Shown: piece by piece, positions 34,532-43,031 of the stretch
Layout of the letters: each line of letters begins with the position of its first letter
Numbering within the stretch: position 1 is the stretch's first letter
Origin: Gaiellasilicea sp963850995
GTDB lineage: Bacteria > Actinomycetota > Thermoleophilia > Gaiellales > Gaiellaceae
Length of the DNA: 64,000 nt
Reading direction: 5' to 3'
Assembly (NCBI GenBank): GCA_963850995.1
Contig: CAWKNQ010000013.1
Span: 372,001 to 436,000 of the forward strand
The notes under the pieces: generated by a model
Databases searched by the model: none
Told to the model about the DNA's origin: nothing
The model's input: only the letters and a program-made list of their open reading frames with translations
Program-made: the position numbers and the translations under genes

Positions 34532-35329
34532 TCATGCCGGAGGTCGCGGGTGCGAACCTCGTCGCTCCGCAAGCCGCTCCGCCACCAGCGCGATCTTGCG
34601 AACGCGCCCTGTCGCAAGCCATTCACTCCACAGCCGGTGGGCGGCCAGCAGCTCGTCCAGCGCGCGGCGTCCGATCCGCGAAGCGATGTCCGTGGCGTCG
34701 GCGGCGAACGCGTCGATCAGGGACTCCGCCACGGCGCGGTGCGACCGGCTCCAGTCGTCTTGCCACTGAACGACCAGACCGTTCCGCGCGAGCACCCTAT
34801 GCATCTCGTCCAGCGGGGTGAGCCAGACCGTGTCGTCGTCGGGCATACGCGCCCGCTCCGACTCGGTGAGGGGCAGGCCCTCCTCCAGCGTGAAGGCGAA
34901 CCGACCGCCGACGGGGAGCGCGCGGGAGACCCCCTCCACCAGCATCTCCTTGTCGGGAAAGGCGAGCATCGTCTCGAGCAGAAGCACGACGTCGAAGGTG
35001 CCGGGTGGGAGCGGCGGGACGTGCGCGACCTCGAAGCGGCAGGGGAGGCCGCGGGCGCGCGCGCGGGCGATGCCGACCGCGCTCGAGCTCGAGTCGATTC
35101 CGACGTAGCTGCAGCCAAGCTCCCGCGTGAGGAACCGACCCGGTCCGGCGACTCCGCAGCACAGGTCGAGCACGGAGACGCCGGGCGCGATGCCCGCCCG
35201 TTCCGCGAGCGCCCGAATTTCCCGCGCGCGCATGAAGCTCTCCTGCTCGACGTACTCGCCGGGGTCGTAGGCTTTCTCCCGGGCTCGCCGCAGCGCCTGG
35301 ACGAACGGACCGCGCTCGTCCTGCTTCAC
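34532..35329 (-). CDS. SAM-dependent methyltransferase (class I)
   Basis: This 265-residue protein starts at the GTG at 35329, preceded by GCGAGG. Motif I is VLDLCCGVAGPGRFLTRELG, with YVGIDSSSSAV as motif II and DVVLLLETMLAFPDKE as motif IV, an ordinary class I Rossmann methyltransferase. Residues after 190 form a helical cap (SLIDAFAADATDIASRIGRR). The substrate is unknown. It diverges from the phosphatidyltransferase/sulfatase gene, with starts only 17 bp apart, which suggests shared control with that gene cluster. Confidence 0.8.
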   Translation of the reverse strand: MKQDERGPFVQALRRAREKAYDPGEYVEQESFMRAREIRALAERAGIAPGVSVLDLCCGVAGPGRFLTRELGCSYVGIDSSSSAVGIARARARGLPCRFEVAHVPPLPPGTFDVVLLLETMLAFPDKEMLVEGVSRALPVGGRFAFTLEEGLPLTESERARMPDDDTVWLTPLDEMHRVLARNGLVVQWQDDWSRSHRAVAESLIDAFAADATDIASRIGRRALDELLAAHRLWSEWLATGRVRKIALVAERLAERRGSHPRPPA

Positions 35330-35346
35330 GGCCTCGCCACAAACTG

Positions 35347-37719
35347 ATGCACGCCTCCCACGGTAATTCCCTAGGGATGTTCGTGCGCGGAGGAACATTG
35401 CGGGCGGCTCGAGGCCCGCTGACCGGCTTGGGCGCCCAGCTGCTGCTCTTGGCCGCGCTTGCGCAGACGGTCGGCCTGGGGCGCGCCGGCTGGGTCGTCG
35501 GAGGCTCGTCGGCGCTCATCCTGGACGCGGCGCTCGCACGCGCTCTCTGGCGCAACCCGAAGGCGAGGCTTGGCCCGGCAGGCTGGGTGACGCTCACCCG
35601 GGCGACACTCGCCGTAGGGGTCGCGGCACTGGCCGCGGACTCCTTTCAACGAGATGTGGCGGTCGCGGCGCTCGTGGCGCTCGCGTCCGTTGCGCTCGCG
35701 CTCGACTTCGTCGACGGACGGGTCGCACGGCGCACGAAGACGGTGTCGGCGTTGGGCGCGAAGCTGGACGGCGAGGTCGATGCCTTCCTGATTCTCGCCC
35801 TCAGCGTGGAGGTCGCCCCCTCGGCCGGCGGCTGGGTGCTCGCGATCGGCGCAGCGCGCTACGCGTTCCTCGCGGCCGAGTGGCTGTTCAGCTGGATGCG
35901 CGCACCGTTGCCGCCGCGCGCCTGGCGCAAGGTCGTCGCGGCTGCACAGGGAATCACGCTGACGATCGCGGCGGCGGAGGTCCTGCCGCCGGCTCTGACC
36001 CGCGCCGCCCTCGCCGTCGCGCTCGCCCTGCTTGCCGAGTCGTTCGGACGTGACGTCTGGTGGCTGTGGCGGCACCGGCGCACCGCCGGCCCGCGAGTCG
36101 CTGCGGTTCGCGACCGCGATTCGGGCGGAGCCGTCGTGCTGACACTGCTCGCCCTCGTCGTGGTGTGGGTCGCCCTGGTCGCTCCGAACCAGCCGTGGCT
36201 TTTCACACCCGGCGCATTCGTGAGGCTTCCGCTCGAAGGGATCGTCCTCGTCATGCTGGCCGTCGCCCTGCCGACCGGCGCCCGGCGCGTCATCCCGTGG
36301 GTGATTGGGCCGGCACTCGGCCTGCTGGTGCTGGTGAAGCTCCTCGACCTCGGGTTCTTCATCGCCTTTGACCGCCCGTTCAATCCGGTCGACGACTGGA
36401 GCTACGCCTCCATCGGCGTCGAGACGATGCGCGACACCTTCGGCCGCCCGGATGCTGACCTGGCGGTCGCCGGCGCCGTGCTGCTCGGCGTCGCCGCGCT
36501 CGTCCTCCCCACGCTGGCGGTGCTCCGCCTGACCCGCGTCGCAGCCCGCCACCGCCGGCGCTCGCTTCCGGCTGTCGCGGCGCTCGCCGCCGCCTGGATG
36601 GTCTGCTGGGCGTTTGGCGCCGAGCTCGTCTCGGGCGCGAGCATCGCGTCCACGAGCGGGGCCGACCTGGCCGTCGACGAGGTGCATGCCGTGCGAGCCG
36701 ACCTCCGCGATCGAGCGCGCTTCAGGGCCACGATCCAGAACGACCGCTATCGCAACACACCTGGCGACCGGCTCCTGGCCGGCCTCCGCGGCAAGGACGT
36801 CCTGCTCGTGTTCGTCGAGAGCTACGGGAAGCTTGCGGTCGAGGGAACCTCCTTCTCGCCGGGGATCGCCGCCGTCCTCGACGCAGGGACCCGACAGCTC
36901 GCCGACGCCGGCTTCTCCTCCCGAAGCGGGTGGCTCACGTCCTCGGTCTTCGGCGGCGGCAGCTGGCTGGCGCACGCCACACTGCAGTCGGGGGTCTGGG
37001 TCGACAGCCCGGGGCGCTACGACGAGCTCGTCGCGAGCGACCGCCTCACGCTCACGAAGGCGTTCGGGCGCGCCGGGTGGAGGACGGTCGGCGACATGCC
37101 GGCGAACAGCCGGTCCTGGCCGGAGGGGCAATCGTTCTACGGCTTCGACAAGATCTACGACCGCCGGAACGTCGGGTATCGAGGCCCGAGGTACGGATAC
37201 GCCTCCATGCCCGACCAGTACGTCCTGCTCGCTCTGCAGCGGCTCGAGCTGGCGAGGCCCCACCGACGCCCCCTCTTCGCCGAGGTCGACCTGGTGTCGA
37301 GCCACGCGCCGTGGACCCGCACCCCGCCCCTGATCGACTGGAGCCGCGTCGGCGACGGGTCGGTCTTCAACCGGCTACCCGTCGACGAGAGCGGCTTGAC
37401 CGACGTCAAGCAGGGGTACGCGCGGTCGATCAGGTACACGCTTCGCGCCCTGTTCTCGTTCGTCGAGCACTACGGCCGCAAGAACCTCGTGCTCGTCGTG
37501 CTGGGCGACCACCAGCCCTCGAGAGTCGTCAGCGGATACCGCCCGGGTCACGACGTGCCGATCTCGGTCATCGCCCACGACCCGGCGGTGATGCGCCGGA
37601 TCGCCGGCTGGGGCTGGGTGGACGGGATGCGCCCCGCGCCGACGGCGCCGGTCTGGCCCATGAGCGCGTTCCGGAACCGCTTCCTCGACGCGTTCGGCTC
37701 GCGGCTCACTACCCGGTAG
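35347..37719 (+). CDS. CDP-alcohol phosphatidyltransferase fused to LtaS/sulfatase-like domain, multi-pass membrane protein
   Basis: This is a 790-residue polytopic protein. Residues about 80-225 are a CDP-alcohol phosphotransferase with the full signature DFVDGRVARR, G-x3-D and D-x3-D (first Asp at residue 120). Further membrane helices fill 260-450. Residues about 480-790 are an alkaline-phosphatase superfamily domain: VLLVFVESYG, the likely nucleophile region GGGSWLAHAT, VDLVSSHAPWTR and the metal-binding LVVLGDHQPS, as in lipoteichoic-acid-synthase-like proteins. The combination suggests building and then trimming or transferring a phospho-alcohol head group at the outer face. ATG at 35377 is an alternative start. 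It converges on the pterin-like operon. Confidence 0.82.
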   Translation: MHASHGNSLGMFVRGGTLRAARGPLTGLGAQLLLLAALAQTVGLGRAGWVVGGSSALILDAALARALWRNPKARLGPAGWVTLTRATLAVGVAALAADSFQRDVAVAALVALASVALALDFVDGRVARRTKTVSALGAKLDGEVDAFLILALSVEVAPSAGGWVLAIGAARYAFLAAEWLFSWMRAPLPPRAWRKVVAAAQGITLTIAAAEVLPPALTRAALAVALALLAESFGRDVWWLWRHRRTAGPRVAAVRDRDSGGAVVLTLLALVVVWVALVAPNQPWLFTPGAFVRLPLEGIVLVMLAVALPTGARRVIPWVIGPALGLLVLVKLLDLGFFIAFDRPFNPVDDWSYASIGVETMRDTFGRPDADLAVAGAVLLGVAALVLPTLAVLRLTRVAARHRRRSLPAVAALAAAWMVCWAFGAELVSGASIASTSGADLAVDEVHAVRADLRDRARFRATIQNDRYRNTPGDRLLAGLRGKDVLLVFVESYGKLAVEGTSFSPGIAAVLDAGTRQLADAGFSSRSGWLTSSVFGGGSWLAHATLQSGVWVDSPGRYDELVASDRLTLTKAFGRAGWRTVGDMPANSRSWPEGQSFYGFDKIYDRRNVGYRGPRYGYASMPDQYVLLALQRLELARPHRRPLFAEVDLVSSHAPWTRTPPLIDWSRVGDGSVFNRLPVDESGLTDVKQGYARSIRYTLRALFSFVEHYGRKNLVLVVLGDHQPSRVVSGYRPGHDVPISVIAHDPAVMRRIAGWGWVDGMRPAPTAPVWPMSAFRNRFLDAFGSRLTTR

Positions 37720-37751
37720 CTCGTCGCGACGACGCGGACCCGCGCGACCGC

Positions 37752-38441
37752 TCAGTCGTCCTGGAACCGCGACGAGAGGGCGTACCGCAGGAGCACCACG
37801 TCGCCGATCTTGCGAACGTCGACGAGCGCCGCCCGACGGCCCGTGTTCCAGGGGAAGGAGCCGTCGCGCACGAACCTGGCAGCCTCGGAGTCGCCGACGA
37901 ACACCGGCGCGACGACCAGCTGCAGCTCGTCGACGAGGTCCTCGGTGAGGAACTGCGTGTGGACCGTCGCGCCGCCCTCGACCATCAGCCGGTCGACGCC
38001 CCGCGCAGCAAGGTCGGTGCTGAGCGTGCGCATCTCCACGGTGTCGCCGCCGTCGACGACCGTCGCGACCGGCCCGAGACGCTTGCGCGCGTCGGCCACC
38101 CGCGGTCTCGCGCAGTAGACGATCCTCTCGGCGTCACCGACCGCGAAGAAGGCGGCGCGCGCGTCGAGCTCCGCCCGCCGCGTCACCGTCACCTTCATCG
38201 GCGACGCCGCGAGGCCCCGCGCGGCCCGCTCGTCGCGACGAGCCTGCGAGCGCACCAGGAGCCGGGGGTTGTCGATCCGCACGGTCGCCGCCCCGACCAG
38301 GATCGCGTCGCAGGAGGCGCGGACGGCGTCGACCCGGTCGAAGTCCGCCTCGTTGGACAGAAGCAGCCGCGAGGCGCCGTTGCCGATGTAGCCGTCGATC
38401 GACATGCTGCAGGAGAGGAGGGTGTACGGGCGGTCACGCAT
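37752..38441 (-). CDS. RibD C-terminal (dihydrofolate-reductase-fold) reductase
   Basis: This 229-residue protein of the RibD_C/DHFR fold has LLSCSMSIDGYIG at the N-terminus, the NADPH-binding DAILVGAATVRIDNPRLLVR and LMVEGGATVHTQFL, typical of pyrimidine reductases acting on the ribosylamino group of a flavin or pterin precursor. The deaminase half of RibD is absent. The ATG overlaps the upstream flippase-like stop at ATGCGTGA. As last gene of a six-gene operon with a pterin-synthase homologue, it probably reduces a GTP-derived intermediate; the product is not known. Confidence 0.85.
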   Translation of the reverse strand: MRDRPYTLLSCSMSIDGYIGNGASRLLLSNEADFDRVDAVRASCDAILVGAATVRIDNPRLLVRSQARRDERAARGLAASPMKVTVTRRAELDARAAFFAVGDAERIVYCARPRVADARKRLGPVATVVDGGDTVEMRTLSTDLAARGVDRLMVEGGATVHTQFLTEDLVDELQLVVAPVFVGDSEAARFVRDGSFPWNTGRRAALVDVRKIGDVVLLRYALSSRFQDD

Positions 38442-39400
38442 CCGCGGCTCCTTTCGGCTGTACGACGACTGGCACGCGCTCCGCTGAGCGGCGATAGCCC
38501 CCGCCGGGGGACCCACCCTGCGACGAGCACGAGCGCCCCCGGCAGGCTGGCGACGAGCACCATGACGCCGTAGGCGACCGCGGTCGCGGCGCCACGATCC
38601 GCACCCAGGCCGGCCGCGGCGAACGCCCAGGCGGTCGCTCCCTCGCGCGGCCCCCAGCCCGCGACGCTCGGCAGCACCATGGCCAGCATCGCGAGCAACG
38701 CCAGCGGCAGCATCCGGGAGGGTGGCGCGGTGACGCCCGCCGTCCGCGCGGCGACCAGGAACGTGACCGCATGGCCGAGGACGACCACCGCAGACGCGAG
38801 GGCGACTGCCGGCAACGCCTTCCTGTGCAGCAGCCCGGCGCGGAGGTCGGCCGCCACCGCGCTCCGCACCCGCGCCCACCGGGAGCGCCCGCCAGCTCGC
38901 GCCCGGTGAACGAGGACGACGCCTATGGCCGTCGCGGCCAGTGCGAGCACCACGAGCGGCATGAACGAGCGCACGGGCGACGGCAGCACGAGGAGGACGG
39001 CGATCGTCAGCAAGACTTGCACGACCTGCCCGGCGGAGCGCTCCCAGGCGACGACCCGCAGGCCGCGGCCGACGTCGTGCACGTCGCGCCCGTGGCTGAC
39101 CCCGCGATGGACGTCCCCGACGACGCCGCCGGGGAGCGTGAGGTTGAGGAACAGCGATCGGTAGTAGGCCGCGACGGCGGCGGGCAGCGAGAGGTGGACG
39201 CCGAGGCCGCGGGCAACGGTCGTCCACCGCCATGCACAGCAGACGGTGGTGAGGAGGCCGATGGACGCCGCCGCCAGAAGAGCGCGGCCGTCGACCGCGC
39301 GCACGCCGTCGAGGAACGGGCCGGCGCCGAGACGCCAGATGACGACGGCGAGCGTGGCCGCCGCGGCCGCGAGACGCGCCCACCAGGGGACAGTCCTCAC
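38434..39400 (-). CDS. Flippase-like membrane protein (LPG synthase transmembrane family), one frame break near the end
   Basis: This membrane protein of about 322 residues starts at the GTG at 39400 and has eight to nine helices. It belongs to the UPF0104/AglD-type family of the lysylphosphatidylglycerol synthase TM region, with AYYRSLFLNLTLPGGVVGD and PSVAGWGPREGATAWAF. The family is linked to flipping or modifying lipid-linked sugars. The main frame runs past the next gene start. In the adjacent frame GGSPGGGYRRSAERVPVVV ends at a TGA overlapping the reductase start, so a single-base indel near 38510 is likely. The start overlaps the methyltransferase stop in GTGA. Confidence 0.75.
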
Positions 39401-40218
39401 GGCAGCACCAACAGGTCGACGTGGCCGACGGTGACGGCGAGCCGGCCGGCTTCCGCCTCTCTCAGACGCCGGCGTCGATAGAGGTCGGCGTCGGCGGCCA
39501 GCCCGGGCTCCTGCTGGCACGCGGCACCGACCCACCCGGTGAGCCACTCCACGGCCAGGCCGGTCTCGGCGGCGCCGAGCCGCCACGCGCTCGGCCTGGC
39601 GATGACCTCGGCCCCCAGCCGGCGGAACCCCTCGACAGCGGCTTCGGCGGCATTCGGGCCGAGCAGGCGGCCGCGCGGCGTCAGGCGGCGCTGGTGCGCG
39701 TCGAACGCGGCCGCCACACGAGAGTCGAGCTGATCCGCCGGGGCGAGCTCGACGCGACCGGTCACGGAGAGCGTGAACAGCACCGGGCACCCGGCTCCCG
39801 CGCACGCGCGGATCAGCGCCGCCAACTCGTCCCGCGTCAGCAGGTCGAGCAGCGCCGACGCGGTGATGAGGGTCGCGCCGGCGAGATCGTCCCGGCCGAG
39901 CTGCGTGACGTCGGACAGCCGGGTCTCGACGGCGACGGCAGCGCCGTCGACGGCCGGACCGGGCACGTCGGCCGCGGCGAGCGCCAGCAGGTCCGCGTCC
40001 CGGTCGTGGAGGACCCAGCGCTGCGGTCCGGGCAGGAGCGGCGCGAGCCACCGGCCCATCGCCCCACTGCCGCAGGCGAGGTCGTGGATCACCAGAGGGC
40101 CGCCGGCCGGAAGACGGGGAGAGAGATGCCCGACCAACTCTCGGGACCGAGCCGCGGCGTCCGCACCCTCGCGCAGGTCGAGCCAGCCCGGGCTGACCCG
40201 GATCGCCTCGACGCTCAT
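39397..40218 (-). CDS. Class I SAM-dependent methyltransferase in the pterin-like operon
   Basis: This 273-residue protein has SAM-binding motif I VIHDLACGSGAMGRWLAPLL and motif II RWVLHDRDADLLALA, followed by LITASALLDLLTRDEL. The C-terminal third is basic. The ATG at 40218 overlaps the glycosyltransferase stop. Its place between a glycosyltransferase and a flippase-like protein suggests methylation of the same small molecule or its sugar. The substrate is not known. Confidence 0.8.
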   Translation of the reverse strand: MSVEAIRVSPGWLDLREGADAAARSRELVGHLSPRLPAGGPLVIHDLACGSGAMGRWLAPLLPGPQRWVLHDRDADLLALAAADVPGPAVDGAAVAVETRLSDVTQLGRDDLAGATLITASALLDLLTRDELAALIRACAGAGCPVLFTLSVTGRVELAPADQLDSRVAAAFDAHQRRLTPRGRLLGPNAAEAAVEGFRRLGAEVIARPSAWRLGAAETGLAVEWLTGWVGAACQQEPGLAADADLYRRRRLREAEAGRLAVTVGHVDLLVLP

Positions 40219-41273
40219 CGCGCCGCCCCCACGAGGACGTCGGCCACGACGGACGTCGTCGTCGACCAGCCGGAGAGCGACGCGCGCCGTTCGCGCGCCG
40301 CCCGGCGCAACCTGCGGCGCAGGCCGGCGTCCTCGAGCCAGGCTCGGAGCGCGTCGCGAAGCGCGGCCGCGTCGTCGGGCGGAACCAGCAGCCCCGGCCG
40401 GGTGCCGTCGGCGCCGTGCCCCAGGGCCTCCGGCACCCCGCCGACCTCGGCGGCGACAACCGGCAGTCCGCGCGCGAGCGCCTCGGTGACGACCATCCCG
40501 TACGTCTCCGCGCGCGACGGGAGCACCAGCACATCCGCCGCGCCGTAGCTGCGGGCGAGATCGGCTTTGGTCTGCGGCCCCGAGAAGCGCACTCGGCCGT
40601 CCATCCCGCCGTCGAGGACCCGGCGCCGCAGACCCTCGGCGAAGGCCGGGTCGCGCTCCAGGCTGCCGACGCACAGGCAGCGCCAACGAAAGCCGGCCAG
40701 CATCGCGAGCGCGTCGAGCAGCACGTCGTGGCCCTTGCCGGGGATCACCGCGGCGACCGAGAGGAGCGCCCCGGCCGTCGCCGTCCCCGGCGCGAGGTCG
40801 GCGGCATCGGCACCTGGCTCGGCGACGTGGACGCGGTCGCCCGGCAACGAGTAGAGCTCCAGGAGGACTCGGCGCGCCCATGCGCTCGTCGTGACGACCG
40901 CCGCCGCGGCCGACAGCACCGCGCCCTCCCGCTCCCTGGCGCCGTCATCCGTCGTCCCCTGACCCAGCGGCATGTGCACGAGCGCGACCAGCCGCAGGCG
41001 GCCCGCCTCCGGGACCAGCACCTCGGGGGCAGCCGAGGCGACCAGCCCGTCGAGCAGGACGACGGCACCGTCGGGGATCCGGCAGACGGCGGCGGCGAGA
41101 GCAGCGTACGACTGCGCATCGGGCCGCGGCCACGGTCCCGGCACGGCGTCTACGTGCACCGCCCAGCCGGCGGCGGCGAGGCCGCGGGACACCCGGAGGT
41201 CGAAGGTGTTGCCCCCGCTCGGCCGAGCCGGGTCGTCGATACCTTCGGGGACGATCATGTGCACTGCGGTCAC
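40215..41273 (-). CDS. Glycosyltransferase, GT4 type
   Basis: This GT-B enzyme has 352 residues. The C-terminal nucleotide-sugar domain has SVAAVIPGKGHDVLLDAL, FSGPQTKADLARSYGAADV and the E-x7-E motif in PSRAETYGMVVTEALARG, characteristic of family GT4. The N-terminal part is compatible with acceptor binding (GGNTFDLRVSRGL). The GTG at 41273 overlaps the preceding PTPS-like stop in GTGA. Close coupling implies that it glycosylates the product of the operon. Donor and acceptor are unknown. Confidence 0.85.
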   Translation of the reverse strand: MTAVHMIVPEGIDDPARPSGGNTFDLRVSRGLAAAGWAVHVDAVPGPWPRPDAQSYAALAAAVCRIPDGAVVLLDGLVASAAPEVLVPEAGRLRLVALVHMPLGQGTTDDGAREREGAVLSAAAAVVTTSAWARRVLLELYSLPGDRVHVAEPGADAADLAPGTATAGALLSVAAVIPGKGHDVLLDALAMLAGFRWRCLCVGSLERDPAFAEGLRRRVLDGGMDGRVRFSGPQTKADLARSYGAADVLVLPSRAETYGMVVTEALARGLPVVAAEVGGVPEALGHGADGTRPGLLVPPDDAAALRDALRAWLEDAGLRRRLRRAARERRASLSGWSTTTSVVADVLVGAAR

Positions 41274-41668
41274 AGCGCCCGCTCGTAGCTCGCCGAGGCC
41301 ACATGCGACTCGTGCAGCGTGACGACGAGCCCGTCGAGCTCCTGAGCGGCGTCGCCCAGAGCGCCGGCCTGCGCCCGCTCCGCAAGCCGATCCGCGATCA
41401 CCCGGGCGAGCGCTTCGGTGGTGGTGTTCATGCCCGCGAGCGCCGGCTCGTCGTCGAGGTTTCGATAGTTGAGCTCCGACACCACCGCGTGCAGCTCCTC
41501 GGCTGCTCGACCTATGTCGACCACGATGCCGTCGGCGTCGAGCTCCCCGCGCCGGAACGTGGCGTCGATGACGTACGTCGCGCCGTGGAGCCCCTGTGCC
41601 GGCCCGAACGTCTCGCCCCGCAGGCTGTGGGCGATCATCATGTGGTCGCGGACCGTCACGCTGAACAC
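41270..41668 (-). CDS. Degenerate 6-pyruvoyl-tetrahydropterin synthase/QueD homologue
   Basis: This is a 132-residue T-fold protein. The family normally binds zinc with three His, one in A-A-H and two in H-G-H, and uses a Cys four residues before H-G-H plus an Asp-His pair. Here His14 (MMIAHSL) and His28 (GLHGATY) remain, but the third ligand is Ala30, the Cys position is Ala24, and the D-H-x-x-L-N block reads LNYRNLDD. The late Glu is kept (TLHESHVAS). The fold is therefore kept while the classic catalytic set is lost. It may catalyse a different step or act structurally. The stop overlaps the glycosyltransferase start. Confidence 0.75.
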   Translation of the reverse strand: MFSVTVRDHMMIAHSLRGETFGPAQGLHGATYVIDATFRRGELDADGIVVDIGRAAEELHAVVSELNYRNLDDEPALAGMNTTTEALARVIADRLAERAQAGALGDAAQELDGLVVTLHESHVASASYERAL

Positions 41669-41671
41669 GCT

Positions 41672-42691
41672 CTATCCCTCGCCGTACGTGATCGTATGGC
41701 ACAGCGCCGGGAGGCTTCCCGCGGCCAGCCGGGCCATCACCGCGGGCAGCTCCTCGAAATGCGACTCGCCGGTGAGGAGCGCGTCGAAGGCGGGGTCGCG
41801 CAACAGGTCGAGGGCGAGCGCCAGGCGGTCGGCCGTCGTGCGACGCGCGGCGCGGGCCGGAGAGACGGTGCCGACCTGGCTCGAGCGGATGCCGAGGCGG
41901 CCGGCGTGGAAGGCCCCTCCCAGCGAGAGCCGAACCTCCGTGTCGCCGTACCAGCTGAGGTCGATGACCGTGCCCTCGGGGGCGAGCAGGTCGAGCGAGC
42001 GCTGGAGCCCTGCTGAGGTCGCACTCGTGTGCACGACCAGGTCGCAGCCGCCGGCGGCGTCGTCCGGGAGGGCGAAGTCGACGCCGAGGGCGGCCGCGAC
42101 GTCCGAGCGACCAGGATCGACGTCGACGAGGGTGACCCGCACGGCCGGAAAGCGGCGGAGCAGTCGTGCGACGCAGCAGCCGACCATCCCGGCGCCGACG
42201 ACCGCGACCTGGTCGCCAACGAGCGGGGCGGCGTCCCACAGCGCATTGACGGCGGTCTCGACGGTACCCGCGAGCACGGCACGGGCGGGTGGGACGCCCT
42301 CCGGCACGACCGACACGGCGCCGGCCGGCACGACGTAGGCGGTCTGGTGCGGGTAGAGACAGAACACCATGCGGCCGCACAGCTCGGGCGGCCCCTGCTC
42401 CACGGCGCCGACGTTCAGGTAGCCGTACTTGACCGGCCCCGGAAAGTCCCCCTCCTGGTACGGCGCCCGCATCCTCGCGCGCTGGTCCGGCGGCACGCCG
42501 CCCCGGAACACCAGCGTCTCGGTACCGCGGCTGACGCCCGACCGCACGGTGCGCACGACCACGTCGTCGGGCCCCGGCTCGGGGAGCCCGACCTGACGGA
42601 TCTCTCCGCAACCTGGCGCTCGCAGCCAGAACGCACGTGCGATTCCGTGATCGAGCGCCACGTCGCGGCGGTGCTGGCGCGCTTCTGTCAC
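41672..42691 (-). CDS. Zinc-binding-type alcohol dehydrogenase (medium-chain reductase)
   Basis: This 339-residue protein starts at the GTG at 42691 and heads the operon. It has a GroES-like N-terminal domain with VRSGVSRGTETLVFRGG and a Rossmann domain with VAVVGAGMVGCCVARLL and LVDVDPGRSDVAAALG. The structural-zinc cysteine cluster of classical alcohol dehydrogenases is not seen. The ending HTITYGEG is three bases from the PTPS-like start. It probably oxidises or reduces an alcohol or sugar-like intermediate of the cluster. A further upstream frame to 42775 shows no family similarity. Confidence 0.82.
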   Translation of the reverse strand: MTEARQHRRDVALDHGIARAFWLRAPGCGEIRQVGLPEPGPDDVVVRTVRSGVSRGTETLVFRGGVPPDQRARMRAPYQEGDFPGPVKYGYLNVGAVEQGPPELCGRMVFCLYPHQTAYVVPAGAVSVVPEGVPPARAVLAGTVETAVNALWDAAPLVGDQVAVVGAGMVGCCVARLLRRFPAVRVTLVDVDPGRSDVAAALGVDFALPDDAAGGCDLVVHTSATSAGLQRSLDLLAPEGTVIDLSWYGDTEVRLSLGGAFHAGRLGIRSSQVGTVSPARAARRTTADRLALALDLLRDPAFDALLTGESHFEELPAVMARLAAGSLPALCHTITYGEG

Positions 42692-43031
42692 AAGGGTGTC
42701 CTTCCCAAATACGCGCGACCTCCACCGTCGGATTGACGACGAAAGCGCAGTGCTGTTCGGGTCACGTCGGGGCAACTTGCTCGATCGTGCTCCGAGCTCG
42801 AGCAGCGCGCGCAGGCTGCCGGCGGGCCTAGCCTCTGCCGCAACGCGCCAACCCTCGTGGTCGCGCGCTCAGTCGGGCACGTCGACCAGAACTTCATTGG
42901 CGTAGCCGCGCATCATCTAGCGGTCGACGCCGGCTGAGGACCTGTCCCCCTTCCCATCGGCGGCGGGCGGTCGCTCGCCGCCGATGCTCCCTCGTCGACA
43001 ATCGGCGCGCCTCCCGGCGAACGCCGAGGCG
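42692..43031. other. 340-bp intergenic region between the pterin-like operon and the M1 peptidase gene
   Basis: No credible gene is seen here: the short frames have codon use unlike the neighbours. It should hold the promoter of the operon that starts at 42691, though I find no convincing -35/-10 pair. Its other visible structure is the stem-loop at 42955-42986. Confidence 0.5.
42955..42986 (-). terminator. Stem-loop after the M1 peptidase gene
   Basis: CATCGGCGGCG (42955-42965) and CGCCGCCGATG (42976-42986) are perfect complements with a 10-base loop. It lies 45 bp downstream of the minus-strand peptidase stop. There is no T tract. Confidence 0.45.

Noticed and set aside
41270..42691. A standard queuosine (QueD) operon
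   Set aside because: QueC, QueE and QueF partners are absent and the PTPS homologue lacks the catalytic residues.
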